DNA of 7,616 bases. Source: Candidatus Bathyarchaeota archaeon (lineage in GTDB: Archaea; Thermoproteota; Bathyarchaeia; TCS64). The translations under genes and the position numbers were made by a program. A model generated the notes under the pieces. It saw nothing but the letters and a program-made list of their open reading frames with translations. It ran no database searches and was not told the DNA's origin. The stretch spans positions 1-7,616 of the forward strand of contig JAUVYU010000027.1 of the NCBI GenBank assembly GCA_030602935.1, given 5' to 3'. Positions within the stretch are counted from its first letter, which is position 1; every line of letters begins with the position of its first letter. Positions 1 to 5,487 of the stretch are shown here, one piece after another.

Positions 1-1
1 G

Positions 2-196
2 AGTAACGCTGTCAAGGCTGAGCTGATCGGCAAGGTCCCCGCGGGCTCCCTTGAGGCCTACGATGAGTTCTGGGCCTGCGATTCGTGTGGGAAGGTCTTC
101 TGGAGGGGAAGCCACTGGAAGAACATACAGGCGACCATCGAAAAAGCCCGTGAGCTAGCCGCACTCACACCTCGGGAACCCGAACAGGATTTATAG
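2..196 (+). CDS. Mut7-C family (DUF82) protein, C-terminal fragment
   Basis: This is a 5'-truncated gene: 64 codons in the frame starting at base 2, ending at TAG (194-196). The fragment has the C-terminal signature of the Mut7-C family, an aromatic-Cys-x2-Cys-Gly segment followed by a Trp-Arg-Gly-Ser-His-Trp motif (fragment residues 24-39; Cys26, Cys29, His38). In the family this is half of a zinc-ribbon-like element. The first Cys pair would lie just upstream, which fits the window beginning inside the ribbon. The family is named for similarity to the C-terminus of the Mut7 exonuclease and is predicted to be an RNase of PIN-like fold; its substrate is not established. The catalytic N-terminal part is outside the window, so activity cannot be judged. 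The tail after about residue 50 is charged and unremarkable. The assignment rests only on the short motif, but that motif is distinctive. Confidence 0.75.
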   Translation, partial: SNAVKAELIGKVPAGSLEAYDEFWACDSCGKVFWRGSHWKNIQATIEKARELAALTPREPEQDL

Positions 197-197
197 G
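187..197 (+). promoter_or_regulatory. TATA-like box for the AMMECR1-glycosyltransferase unit
   Basis: The sequence GGATTTATAGG spans the stop codon of the upstream Mut7-C gene. An archaeal TATA box centred near 193 would start transcription about 25 nt downstream, near 217-220. That is just before a GAGGGG ribosome binding site and the GTG start at 233. The octamer TTTATAGG (190-197) recurs exactly in the promoter at 2071-2078. The promoter is inferred from position and composition only. Confidence 0.5.
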
Positions 198-218
198 TTC
201 CAGGATGTACGTGGGTTT

Positions 219-224
219 GAGGGG
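219..224 (+). promoter_or_regulatory. Ribosome binding site, GAGGGG
   Basis: A purine-rich GAGGGG lies 8 nt before GTG at 233. It supports that GTG as the start, although a second in-frame GTG follows directly at 236 and cannot be excluded. Confidence 0.5.
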
Positions 225-232
225 CGGTCTCA

Positions 233-847
233 GTGGTGTTCGAGCTTTCAGATGAGGAGGGAGAGTACCTCGTCGGGCTGGCGAGGAGGGCAATCGAGTC
301 CCAGCTCAGGTCGGACAGGGCAGTTGTGCCAGGCGATGCCTCGGAGCACCTGAAGACGGAGTGCGGGGTCTTCGTGACGTTGAACGTGGTCGAGGGCGAC
401 TCCCACAGGCTCAGGGGCTGCATAGGTCTACCCTATCCGACGAAGCCCCTCGTGGATGCCGTGGTGGACTCCGCCGTAAGTGCCGCCCTGAAGGACCCTA
501 GGTTTCCAGTTGTGACCTATGACGAGATGGGGTCGATTGCGGTTGAGGTGAGCGTCCTGACGCCCCCCGAGGTGGTCTCCGTGGAGAAGCCCGAGGAGTA
601 TCCGGGGGAGATCGATGTCGGGAGGGACGGCCTGATAATCTCCCGGGGTGGGAACAGGGGGCTCCTTCTCCCTCAGGTGCCCGTGGAGTGGGATTGGGAC
701 GCCGTGGAGTTCCTGAGCCAGTGCTGCATGAAGGCGTGGCTCCCCGCGGACGCCTGGCTGCTTCAGGGAACCGAGGTGTCCAAGTTCCAGGCGCTCATCT
801 TCTCTGAGGAGGGGCCGAGGGGAGAGGTCAAGAGGGTGGAGCTCTGA
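233..847 (+). CDS. AMMECR1 domain protein (AmmeMemoRadiSam system protein A-like)
   Basis: This 204-residue protein is a complete AMMECR1-domain protein of the usual archaeal stand-alone length. The diagnostic LRGCIG motif is at residues 60-65 (Leu60, Arg61, Gly62, Cys63, Ile64, Gly65). Other family features follow: an ALKDPRFP-type segment at about 85-92, a V-E-V-S-V-L-T-P strand at 104-111, a glycine-rich strand with G-L-L-L-P-Q at 143-148, and a Trp/Cys-rich segment at 153-169. It has no signal peptide or membrane helix, so it is probably cytosolic. The biochemical function of the family is not established. In many prokaryotes the domain co-occurs with Memo and radical-SAM proteins, but neither is in this window. 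The gene opens a probable two-gene unit with the glycosyltransferase 16 nt downstream. The GTG start at 233 is supported by GAGGGG 8 nt upstream. Family assignment is firm; role is unknown. Confidence 0.92.
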   Translation: MVFELSDEEGEYLVGLARRAIESQLRSDRAVVPGDASEHLKTECGVFVTLNVVEGDSHRLRGCIGLPYPTKPLVDAVVDSAVSAALKDPRFPVVTYDEMGSIAVEVSVLTPPEVVSVEKPEEYPGEIDVGRDGLIISRGGNRGLLLPQVPVEWDWDAVEFLSQCCMKAWLPADAWLLQGTEVSKFQALIFSEEGPRGEVKRVEL

Positions 848-863
848 GTACGGGGAGTTAGGT

Positions 864-2051
864 TTGGGCGACTTCGACGGCGCTAGGGTCTTCTTCAGCC
901 CCTGCGGTATGGGGTTGGGTCACGTAGGGAGGGCCCTCCCCATCGCCGATGAGCTTAGGGGCCGTGGCGCTGAGGTGATGTTCTCCACGTATCTTGAGGG
1001 CGTGGACTACGTCAGGAGGCGGGGGTTCAAGGTGGTCTCGAGCCCTCCCCTGAGCCTGGCGTCCGACTCCACGGGGCGTTTGGATATGCGGGCGTCGGCT
1101 ATTTCCCAGGGCGTCTCCGCTGTGCCCCGTTTCATGCGGCAGGTCGCCGCCGAGATAGAGTACATGAAGGCTTTCAAGCCTGACGTCGTGCTCTCCGACA
1201 CCCGGTTATCGTCGGTCATCGCCGGGAAGCTCCTGGGGCTGCCGGTGGCCCTAATGCTCAACCAGTTCATGCCCATCATCCCCCGCAGCAGCTTCAGCGG
1301 CTCGCTCCTCAAGCTGGTCGACGGGAGCGTCCTCACCCTGCTCGGGAGGGGCTGGGCGGCGAGCGATGTGATATTGATACCTGACTTTCCGGAGCCCTAC
1401 ACGATCAGCCTCGGCTCCCTCCGGATACCCAAGCCTTACAAGCGTCTGGTCAGGATGGTGGGCTTCATCCTTCCTAGGAGGCCTGAGGATGTCGAGGACA
1501 CCGGGAGGGTGAGGGAGGAGGCCGGAGCCTCTGGGGGGCAGCGCCTGATCTATGCTGCGATAAGCGGGCCCACCCAGGAGAGGGAGCCCCTTGTGAGGCT
1601 GCTGAGGCCTATGTTCGAGGGTTTATCGGATGACTACCGGGTGGTCATGTCCCTTGGGAGGCCAGATGGCGGCTCGACGCCGTCCCGCTCGGGGGCCTTG
1701 ACGACGATCCCGTGGGTGGTTGACCGTTTCGAGTACTTGAAGGCCTGCGATCTCGTTGTCTGCAGGGGCGGGCATAACACCATCATGCAGAGCATCTGCT
1801 ACGGTAAGCCCGCCATGATTGTGCCCACGCCCAGCCACACGGAGCAGTACGTCAACGCCAACAGGGCCAAGGAGCTGGGCTTTGCGGAGTTGGTCCATCA
1901 GAGAGATCTGAGCAGGGAGGCGATCCTTAGGGTGGCTGACGAGTTTCTCTCAGATCCAACATATGCCGATAATCTCGCCGAGGTCAATTCTAAGAGCTTC
2001 TCTAATGGGTTAGAGAACACTGTGTTTGCGCTCTCCGAGTTGTTGGGTTGA
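864..2051 (+). CDS. GT-B fold glycosyltransferase (MurG/MGT-like, glycosyltransferase 28 type)
   Basis: This 395-residue protein has the two-Rossmann-domain layout of GT-B glycosyltransferases. The N-terminal acceptor domain opens with S-P-C-G-M-G-L-G-H-V-G-R (12-23), the glycine loop and His seen in MurG-like and MJ1255-like enzymes. The C-terminal nucleotide-sugar domain starts near residue 226 and has the C-R-G-G-H-N-T-I-M-Q motif (300-309), a G-K-P-A-M-I-V-P strand (314-321) and His325-x-Glu327-Gln328, the usual donor-binding end of this superfamily. The expected reaction is sugar transfer from a nucleotide-sugar donor; sugar and acceptor (lipid, glycan or small molecule) cannot be read from sequence. 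No transmembrane segment is obvious, so it is cytosolic or peripheral at the membrane. The start is TTG at 864, with GGGGAG (853-857 region) about 7 nt upstream. It follows the AMMECR1 gene by 16 nt and is probably co-transcribed. The last roughly 100 nt are less GC-rich than the body of the gene, but the frame stays open. Confidence 0.85.
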   Translation: MGDFDGARVFFSPCGMGLGHVGRALPIADELRGRGAEVMFSTYLEGVDYVRRRGFKVVSSPPLSLASDSTGRLDMRASAISQGVSAVPRFMRQVAAEIEYMKAFKPDVVLSDTRLSSVIAGKLLGLPVALMLNQFMPIIPRSSFSGSLLKLVDGSVLTLLGRGWAASDVILIPDFPEPYTISLGSLRIPKPYKRLVRMVGFILPRRPEDVEDTGRVREEAGASGGQRLIYAAISGPTQEREPLVRLLRPMFEGLSDDYRVVMSLGRPDGGSTPSRSGALTTIPWVVDRFEYLKACDLVVCRGGHNTIMQSICYGKPAMIVPTPSHTEQYVNANRAKELGFAELVHQRDLSREAILRVADEFLSDPTYADNLAEVNSKSFSNGLENTVFALSELLG

Positions 2052-2066
2052 CCTCGGACAGATGGC

Positions 2067-2076
2067 AAATTTTATA
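2067..2076 (+). promoter_or_regulatory. TATA box for the AhpD-like gene; probable leaderless transcript
   Basis: AAATTTTATA is an AT-rich island in the 50-nt gap after the glycosyltransferase stop. Its centre lies about 30 nt before the ATG at 2102. An archaeal start site about 25 nt downstream would fall at about 2097-2102. No Shine-Dalgarno-like sequence precedes the ATG, so a leaderless mRNA is the simplest reading. Confidence 0.65.
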
Positions 2077-2101
2077 GGCGTCCGGAAATGAGTGCTGTGC
2101 C

Positions 2102-2416
2102 ATGGATTACTACTATCCTAAGGAGAGGGACTCAAGCGTCAACGAGCACTTCGACCCCGAGGTCATGAAGGCATTCGGCGACTGGAACCGGAAGGTCTTC
2201 GCCGAGGGCAAGCTGGACAAGAAGACCAAGGAGCTGGTCGCCGTGGCCTGCACCTATCTCACGCGCTGCCCCTACTGCATCGTCGGCCACACCAAGGCCG
2301 CACTGAAGGCGGGGGCGACTAAGGAGGAGGTCGCTGAGGTCATCCAGATAGCTGCCGCACTCAACGCGGGCGCAGCCATAGCCCACAGGAACTTCGCCCT
2401 CGACGTCGAGGGGTAA
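2102..2416 (+). CDS. AhpD-like / carboxymuconolactone decarboxylase-family protein
   Basis: This 104-residue protein is a single-domain, all-helical AhpD-like protein. It has the exact core motif Glu-x11-Cys-x2-Cys-x3-His: Glu44, Cys56, Cys59 and His63. In AhpD this Cys pair and His form a proton-relay and disulfide-exchange site that supports peroxide reduction. The same fold includes gamma-carboxymuconolactone decarboxylases, but true decarboxylases generally lack the CxxC pair, so a thiol-redox or peroxidase-associated role is likelier here. The second half, with G-A-T-K-E-E-V-A-E-V and an Ala-rich helix (71-95), matches the family. No peroxiredoxin (AhpC) gene is nearby, so its partner is unknown. 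It has its own TATA box and an ATG start that appears leaderless. It is convergent with the helicase gene, with 9 nt between the stop codons. Confidence 0.88.
   Translation: MDYYYPKERDSSVNEHFDPEVMKAFGDWNRKVFAEGKLDKKTKELVAVACTYLTRCPYCIVGHTKAALKAGATKEEVAEVIQIAAALNAGAAIAHRNFALDVEG
2397..2412. repeat. Perfect 16-nt palindrome at the convergent gene junction
   Basis: CCCTCGACGTCGAGGG reads the same on both strands. As RNA it could form a 6-bp GC-rich stem with an ACGT loop. It lies in the last codons of the AhpD-like gene and about 14 nt beyond the helicase stop, so both transcripts would carry it at or near their 3' ends. No strong U-tract follows on either strand, so a classical hairpin-U terminator is not supported. 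It may act in 3'-end formation, or it may be coding sequence by chance. Confidence 0.55.
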
Positions 2417-2425
2417 CCTACTCCC

Positions 2426-5290
2426 CTATTTATTGTCCCAGTACTGGCGGGTCTTCATGTACTGTATCTTAGCCTTGAGCAGGTCTGAGTAGAGTTCCTT
2501 CTCGTCTCTGTGCATCCTCGAGAGCACCTGGTAGGAGGTGACCGGGCCGACTCCTCGGACCATGAGGGCTTCGACGGCCTTCCTGCCGTATGAGAGGACC
2601 ATGTCAGCGGTCTTCCTGCTCTTCGTCAGGAGGTCCCTTTCCTCCTCGGAGATGGATCCGTCGTTCTTCCATCGGTTGAATGTCTCCAGGAACGCTTCTG
2701 AATCCTGATATCTGCGCAGGACGGCGAGGAGCCCGGAGCCGCAGTTCCCGCAGGTGGGGCGCTCCTCGAACTCTCGGACCCTTCTCCTTGAGCTCCACTC
2801 CCCGCAGTTCATGCAGGCGAGGTCCACCAGCCTAGAGTGGATGCTGTTCCTCATGTACTCGATCTGGTCGCCCCCGGAGATCTCGGCCTCCATGAGCTCG
2901 GCGACGTCGGCGTACTCCATGAGGATGTGCTTGGCGAGGGGGCTCGGGGCCTCCGCCATGACGCTCACTACCTCGATCTCCCCGGAGGCTGCTTTGGTCA
3001 TGATCTCCTTCAGGGTGTTTAGGTCCAGCTTCTCCTGGTGGGCCTCCCGGAGGGTCTCCCTGTAGATGGGTGTGTCCTTGAACCTGAGGTAGAGGTTCTC
3101 CATGGTCCGGGCGTTCAGGGTCTTCCCCCGGGGGATGACGCCGAACCTCTCGGCGATGAACTTCATTTTGTATCCGAAGGGGAACCGGGCCTCCATGAAC
3201 TCGTTGAGCCGGCTGTCCAGCTCCTCCTCGGAGAGGGGGAAGAGGAGCTCCTGGATCTTCCGTAGGTCGAACTTGTCGAGGCGCCTCGGGGCCTCAACGA
3301 GGATGCGGTAGGGGTCGTTCCACCAGATGTAGACTAGGTCGTGGTCGGAGAGGACGGCGTCGACGATGGCCCCCAGGGTCTTGTTCACCCTCTCCCCGTA
3401 GCTGCTGTGGATTATGAGGTACTTGCCGTAGGCCTCCAGGAGGATGCGGTTCCTCGTGGGGATGGCGAATCCCGCCTTCATTTGGGCCTCCACCTCTTCC
3501 ACCGCTGACTTCAGGGCTGCCTCGTCGGCCTTCAGCTCCTTGGTGAGGGCCTCGATGGCCTCCTCCTTCGAGCCGAGGCTCTCGATCTCCTCCGCTATCC
3601 TCTGGCGGAGGTCTCCCACGTCCCCCGCGACCTCCTTGGGGACTGGGATGAGCTCCCCGTCCCATCCGGGGAGGGCTCTCAGGGGGTCCTGTGACGGGAG
3701 CACGTGGAGGACCTTCCTCTCCTCGTCGATCTGGAGTATCCTCCAGACGCGCCCCTTCAGGATGACGTTGAGCCCCAGCCTGGCGCGCAGGGTCCAGAAC
3801 TCGTCCCCCACGGTTCCTATCATCCTGTCGGTGACGACGTCTATGAACGGGTAGCGCTTCTCGTCCGCTATCATTCCCAGGTTCTCGTAGTAGTACATCC
3901 TTCCCTTTCTCCTCCCTCTGATTTTCCCATCCCTCTTGGTGATGAGCGCGATGGCCGAGAGGAAGTCGGTGAACTCCCCGAACTCCTCCCTGCCGATCCC
4001 CCTGAACGGATATGCTCTGCAAACGAACTTGTAGGCCTCATCCTCCTCGATCTCACCCTCGTCCAGTACCAATCCCACCATCTGGTGGGCGAGGACGTCG
4101 AGGGCTCCGATATGCATCTCCGTGGGCTCCAGCTCCCCCCTCCTGGCCCTCTCGGCGATGACCATGGACTCCATGGCGTCCTCCCCGTATGCCGAGATAA
4201 TCACCCCCTCGGAGAGCTCATTGATGGTGTGCCCCGCCCTCCCGACCCTCTGGATGAGGGTGGAGACCTGCCTGGGGCTCAGGTACTGGATGCAGAAGTC
4301 GACTTCCCCGATGTCGATGCCCAGCTGGAGGGTGGACGTGCAGACGATGCCCTTCAGGTCTCCCTCCTTGAAGCGGTCCTCTATTTCGTGGCGCTGCTCC
4401 CGTGAGAGGCTGCCGTGGTAGACCTCGACGTAGGGATACATCTTCCCCAGCTTGTGCCCGAGGCTCTCCGCTTGGCCCCTCCCCTGGACGAAGATGAGGG
4501 TCGACCTCTTCCCGCCCACGAGCTCCTTGATCCTCCTAAGCCTTGACGCCGCCTCAGGGGTCGTGGCGAGGTCGTCGGCCAGATCAAAGTCTTCCGCAGC
4601 GGGCTCGGGAAACTCGACGGCGTACCTGTAGTTCTTGTCCACCTCGACCACCAGAACCTCAACGGGGTTCACGCCTCCCAGGAAGCTGGCGACCTCCTCA
4701 GGATTCCCCACGGTGGCGGAGAGGCCGATCCTCTGCAGGGGGCCGGTGACGCATCGCTCCAGCCGTTCCAGTCCCAGGGTGAGTTGGGCGCCCCTCTTGG
4801 ATGCTGCCAGGTCGTGTATCTCGTCGACGACCACCCACCTGACGCTCTTCAGGTGCTCCCTCATGTTCTTCGTGGGCAGGATGGCTTGGAGGGTCTCCGG
4901 CGTGGTGATGAGGAGCCTCGGCGGTTTGGTTATCTGCCTCCTCCTGTCCCTCTGGGAGGTGTCGCCGTGCCTGACCTGGACCGGTATCCCGAGGTGCTCC
5001 GACCAGAACATGAGGCGCCTGTGGATATCCCTGTTGAGGGCCCTGAGGGGCGTCACGTAGACCACCTCGATGCCCCCCGCCGGGTTGGGCGTCTTCAGCA
5101 GGGCGTCGAATATGGGCAGAAGGGCCGCCTCGGTCTTGCCGCTGGCCGTCGGGGCGACAAGGAGCACGCTCTTCCCCTGGGAGATGGGACCTATCGCCTT
5201 CTCCTGGGGCGGCGTGGGTTCGCTGATCCCCAGCTCTCTGAGGCCCGACTGTATCCTCGGGTGGAGGGCGTCGAAGACGGTGGCAGCCAT
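2426..5290 (-). CDS. lhr: Lhr-type superfamily 2 ATP-dependent helicase
   Basis: This 954-residue protein has every SF2 helicase motif in order: a Q-motif-like P-T-P-P-Q (25-29), Walker A A-P-T-A-S-G-K-T (46-53), motif Ia T-P-L-R-A-L (80-85), Ib T-P-E-T-L (130-134), DEIH (156-159), SAT (191-193), IV at 265-271, V T-L-Q-L-G-I-D-I-G (320-328) and VI Q-R-V-G-R-A-G-H (347-354). The region after about 380 matches the Lhr core, including a charged helical stretch (about 555-605) and an I-I-H-S-S-Y-G-E-R-V-N segment (626-636) typical of Lhr proteins. A Cys4 motif follows (Cys826, Cys829, Cys847, Cys850; spacing 2-17-2), probably zinc-binding. A helix-hairpin-helix-like G-V-G-P-x-T (913-918) lies near the end. 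Archaeal Lhr proteins unwind or anneal nucleic acids and are linked to DNA repair or RNA processing; the substrate is not predictable here. The length is normal for the longer archaeal forms. ATG at 5290 is the first canonical start after an in-frame stop at 5321-5323. No ribosome binding site is visible, so the transcript may be nearly leaderless. Confidence 0.93.
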   Translation of the reverse strand: MAATVFDALHPRIQSGLRELGISEPTPPQEKAIGPISQGKSVLLVAPTASGKTEAALLPIFDALLKTPNPAGGIEVVYVTPLRALNRDIHRRLMFWSEHLGIPVQVRHGDTSQRDRRRQITKPPRLLITTPETLQAILPTKNMREHLKSVRWVVVDEIHDLAASKRGAQLTLGLERLERCVTGPLQRIGLSATVGNPEEVASFLGGVNPVEVLVVEVDKNYRYAVEFPEPAAEDFDLADDLATTPEAASRLRRIKELVGGKRSTLIFVQGRGQAESLGHKLGKMYPYVEVYHGSLSREQRHEIEDRFKEGDLKGIVCTSTLQLGIDIGEVDFCIQYLSPRQVSTLIQRVGRAGHTINELSEGVIISAYGEDAMESMVIAERARRGELEPTEMHIGALDVLAHQMVGLVLDEGEIEEDEAYKFVCRAYPFRGIGREEFGEFTDFLSAIALITKRDGKIRGRRKGRMYYYENLGMIADEKRYPFIDVVTDRMIGTVGDEFWTLRARLGLNVILKGRVWRILQIDEERKVLHVLPSQDPLRALPGWDGELIPVPKEVAGDVGDLRQRIAEEIESLGSKEEAIEALTKELKADEAALKSAVEEVEAQMKAGFAIPTRNRILLEAYGKYLIIHSSYGERVNKTLGAIVDAVLSDHDLVYIWWNDPYRILVEAPRRLDKFDLRKIQELLFPLSEEELDSRLNEFMEARFPFGYKMKFIAERFGVIPRGKTLNARTMENLYLRFKDTPIYRETLREAHQEKLDLNTLKEIMTKAASGEIEVVSVMAEAPSPLAKHILMEYADVAELMEAEISGGDQIEYMRNSIHSRLVDLACMNCGEWSSRRRVREFEERPTCGNCGSGLLAVLRRYQDSEAFLETFNRWKNDGSISEEERDLLTKSRKTADMVLSYGRKAVEALMVRGVGPVTSYQVLSRMHRDEKELYSDLLKAKIQYMKTRQYWDNK

Positions 5291-5318
5291 TTCTCTTGAC
5301 AGAATGAACTTGGGGCTT

Positions 5319-5327
5319 GATTAAAGC
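5319..5327 (-). promoter_or_regulatory. Weak TATA-like element for the Lhr helicase
   Basis: On the minus strand, GCTTTAATC lies about 32 nt before the ATG at 5290. A start site about 25 nt downstream would leave a leader of only a few bases, which fits the lack of a Shine-Dalgarno sequence. It is weaker than the AT-rich boxes further out at 5352-5386, which would give a much longer leader. Which one drives the helicase is unresolved. Confidence 0.35.
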
Positions 5328-5351
5328 TTGTGACGAGAATCTAGCGTGAAT

Positions 5352-5396
5352 TTATTATATATTCTGCATTCCCATAACTATTATATTGGCTCTGCA
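5352..5396 (+). promoter_or_regulatory. AT-rich promoter region of the hdrA gene with duplicated TATA/TCTGCA units
   Basis: Two TATA-like boxes lie in the divergent intergenic region, at 5352-5360 and 5380-5386. Each is followed by TCTGCA (5363-5368 and 5391-5396). The units share 13 identical bases, with a 2-nt spacer before TCTGCA in the first and a 4-nt spacer in the second, and repeat every 26-28 bp. Either box could serve hdrA, with start sites near 5384 or 5410. The duplication could mark tandem promoters or a two-site operator. The expected leader would be about 78 or 104 nt, much longer than for the other genes here. Confidence 0.5.
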
Positions 5397-5475
5397 AAAC
5401 GGTGTCTGTCATTCCTCGTTAAACACGCCGCTCTCTGCTTTCGGGTCTACTCTGGAGCCTCTAGGTTCTAAAAAA

Positions 5476-5481
5476 AGGTGA
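5476..5481 (+). promoter_or_regulatory. Ribosome binding site AGGTGA for hdrA
   Basis: AGGTGA is a full match to the core complement of the archaeal 16S rRNA 3' end. It lies 6 nt before TTG at 5488. A TGA stop in the hdrA frame sits immediately before that codon (5485-5487), so this site fixes TTG as the start. The ATG at 5484 is in another frame, only 2 nt from the site, and opens a five-codon frame including its stop. Confidence 0.8.
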
Positions 5482-5487
5482 AGATGA

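Noticed and set aside
1930..2051. Lower GC in the last part of the glycosyltransferase gene as a sign of recombination or transfer
   Set aside because: The stretch is short, the frame remains open, and the residues fit a normal C-terminal helix of the family. Composition alone over about 100 nt is not convincing.
3294..4405. Long open frames overlapping the helicase in other frames (for example 3294-4022 minus and 3704-4405 plus)
   Set aside because: They are composition-driven shadows, with Pro/Gly/Arg-rich or Leu/Pro/Asp-rich translations, no recognisable domain and no ribosome binding context. The helicase frame is continuous and fully conserved across them.
5400..5470. Possible tRNA or small structured RNA in the divergent intergenic region
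   Set aside because: No T-loop, anticodon arm or 7-bp acceptor stem can be drawn. Only short isolated pairings are present, so I list it as a leader with possible structure.
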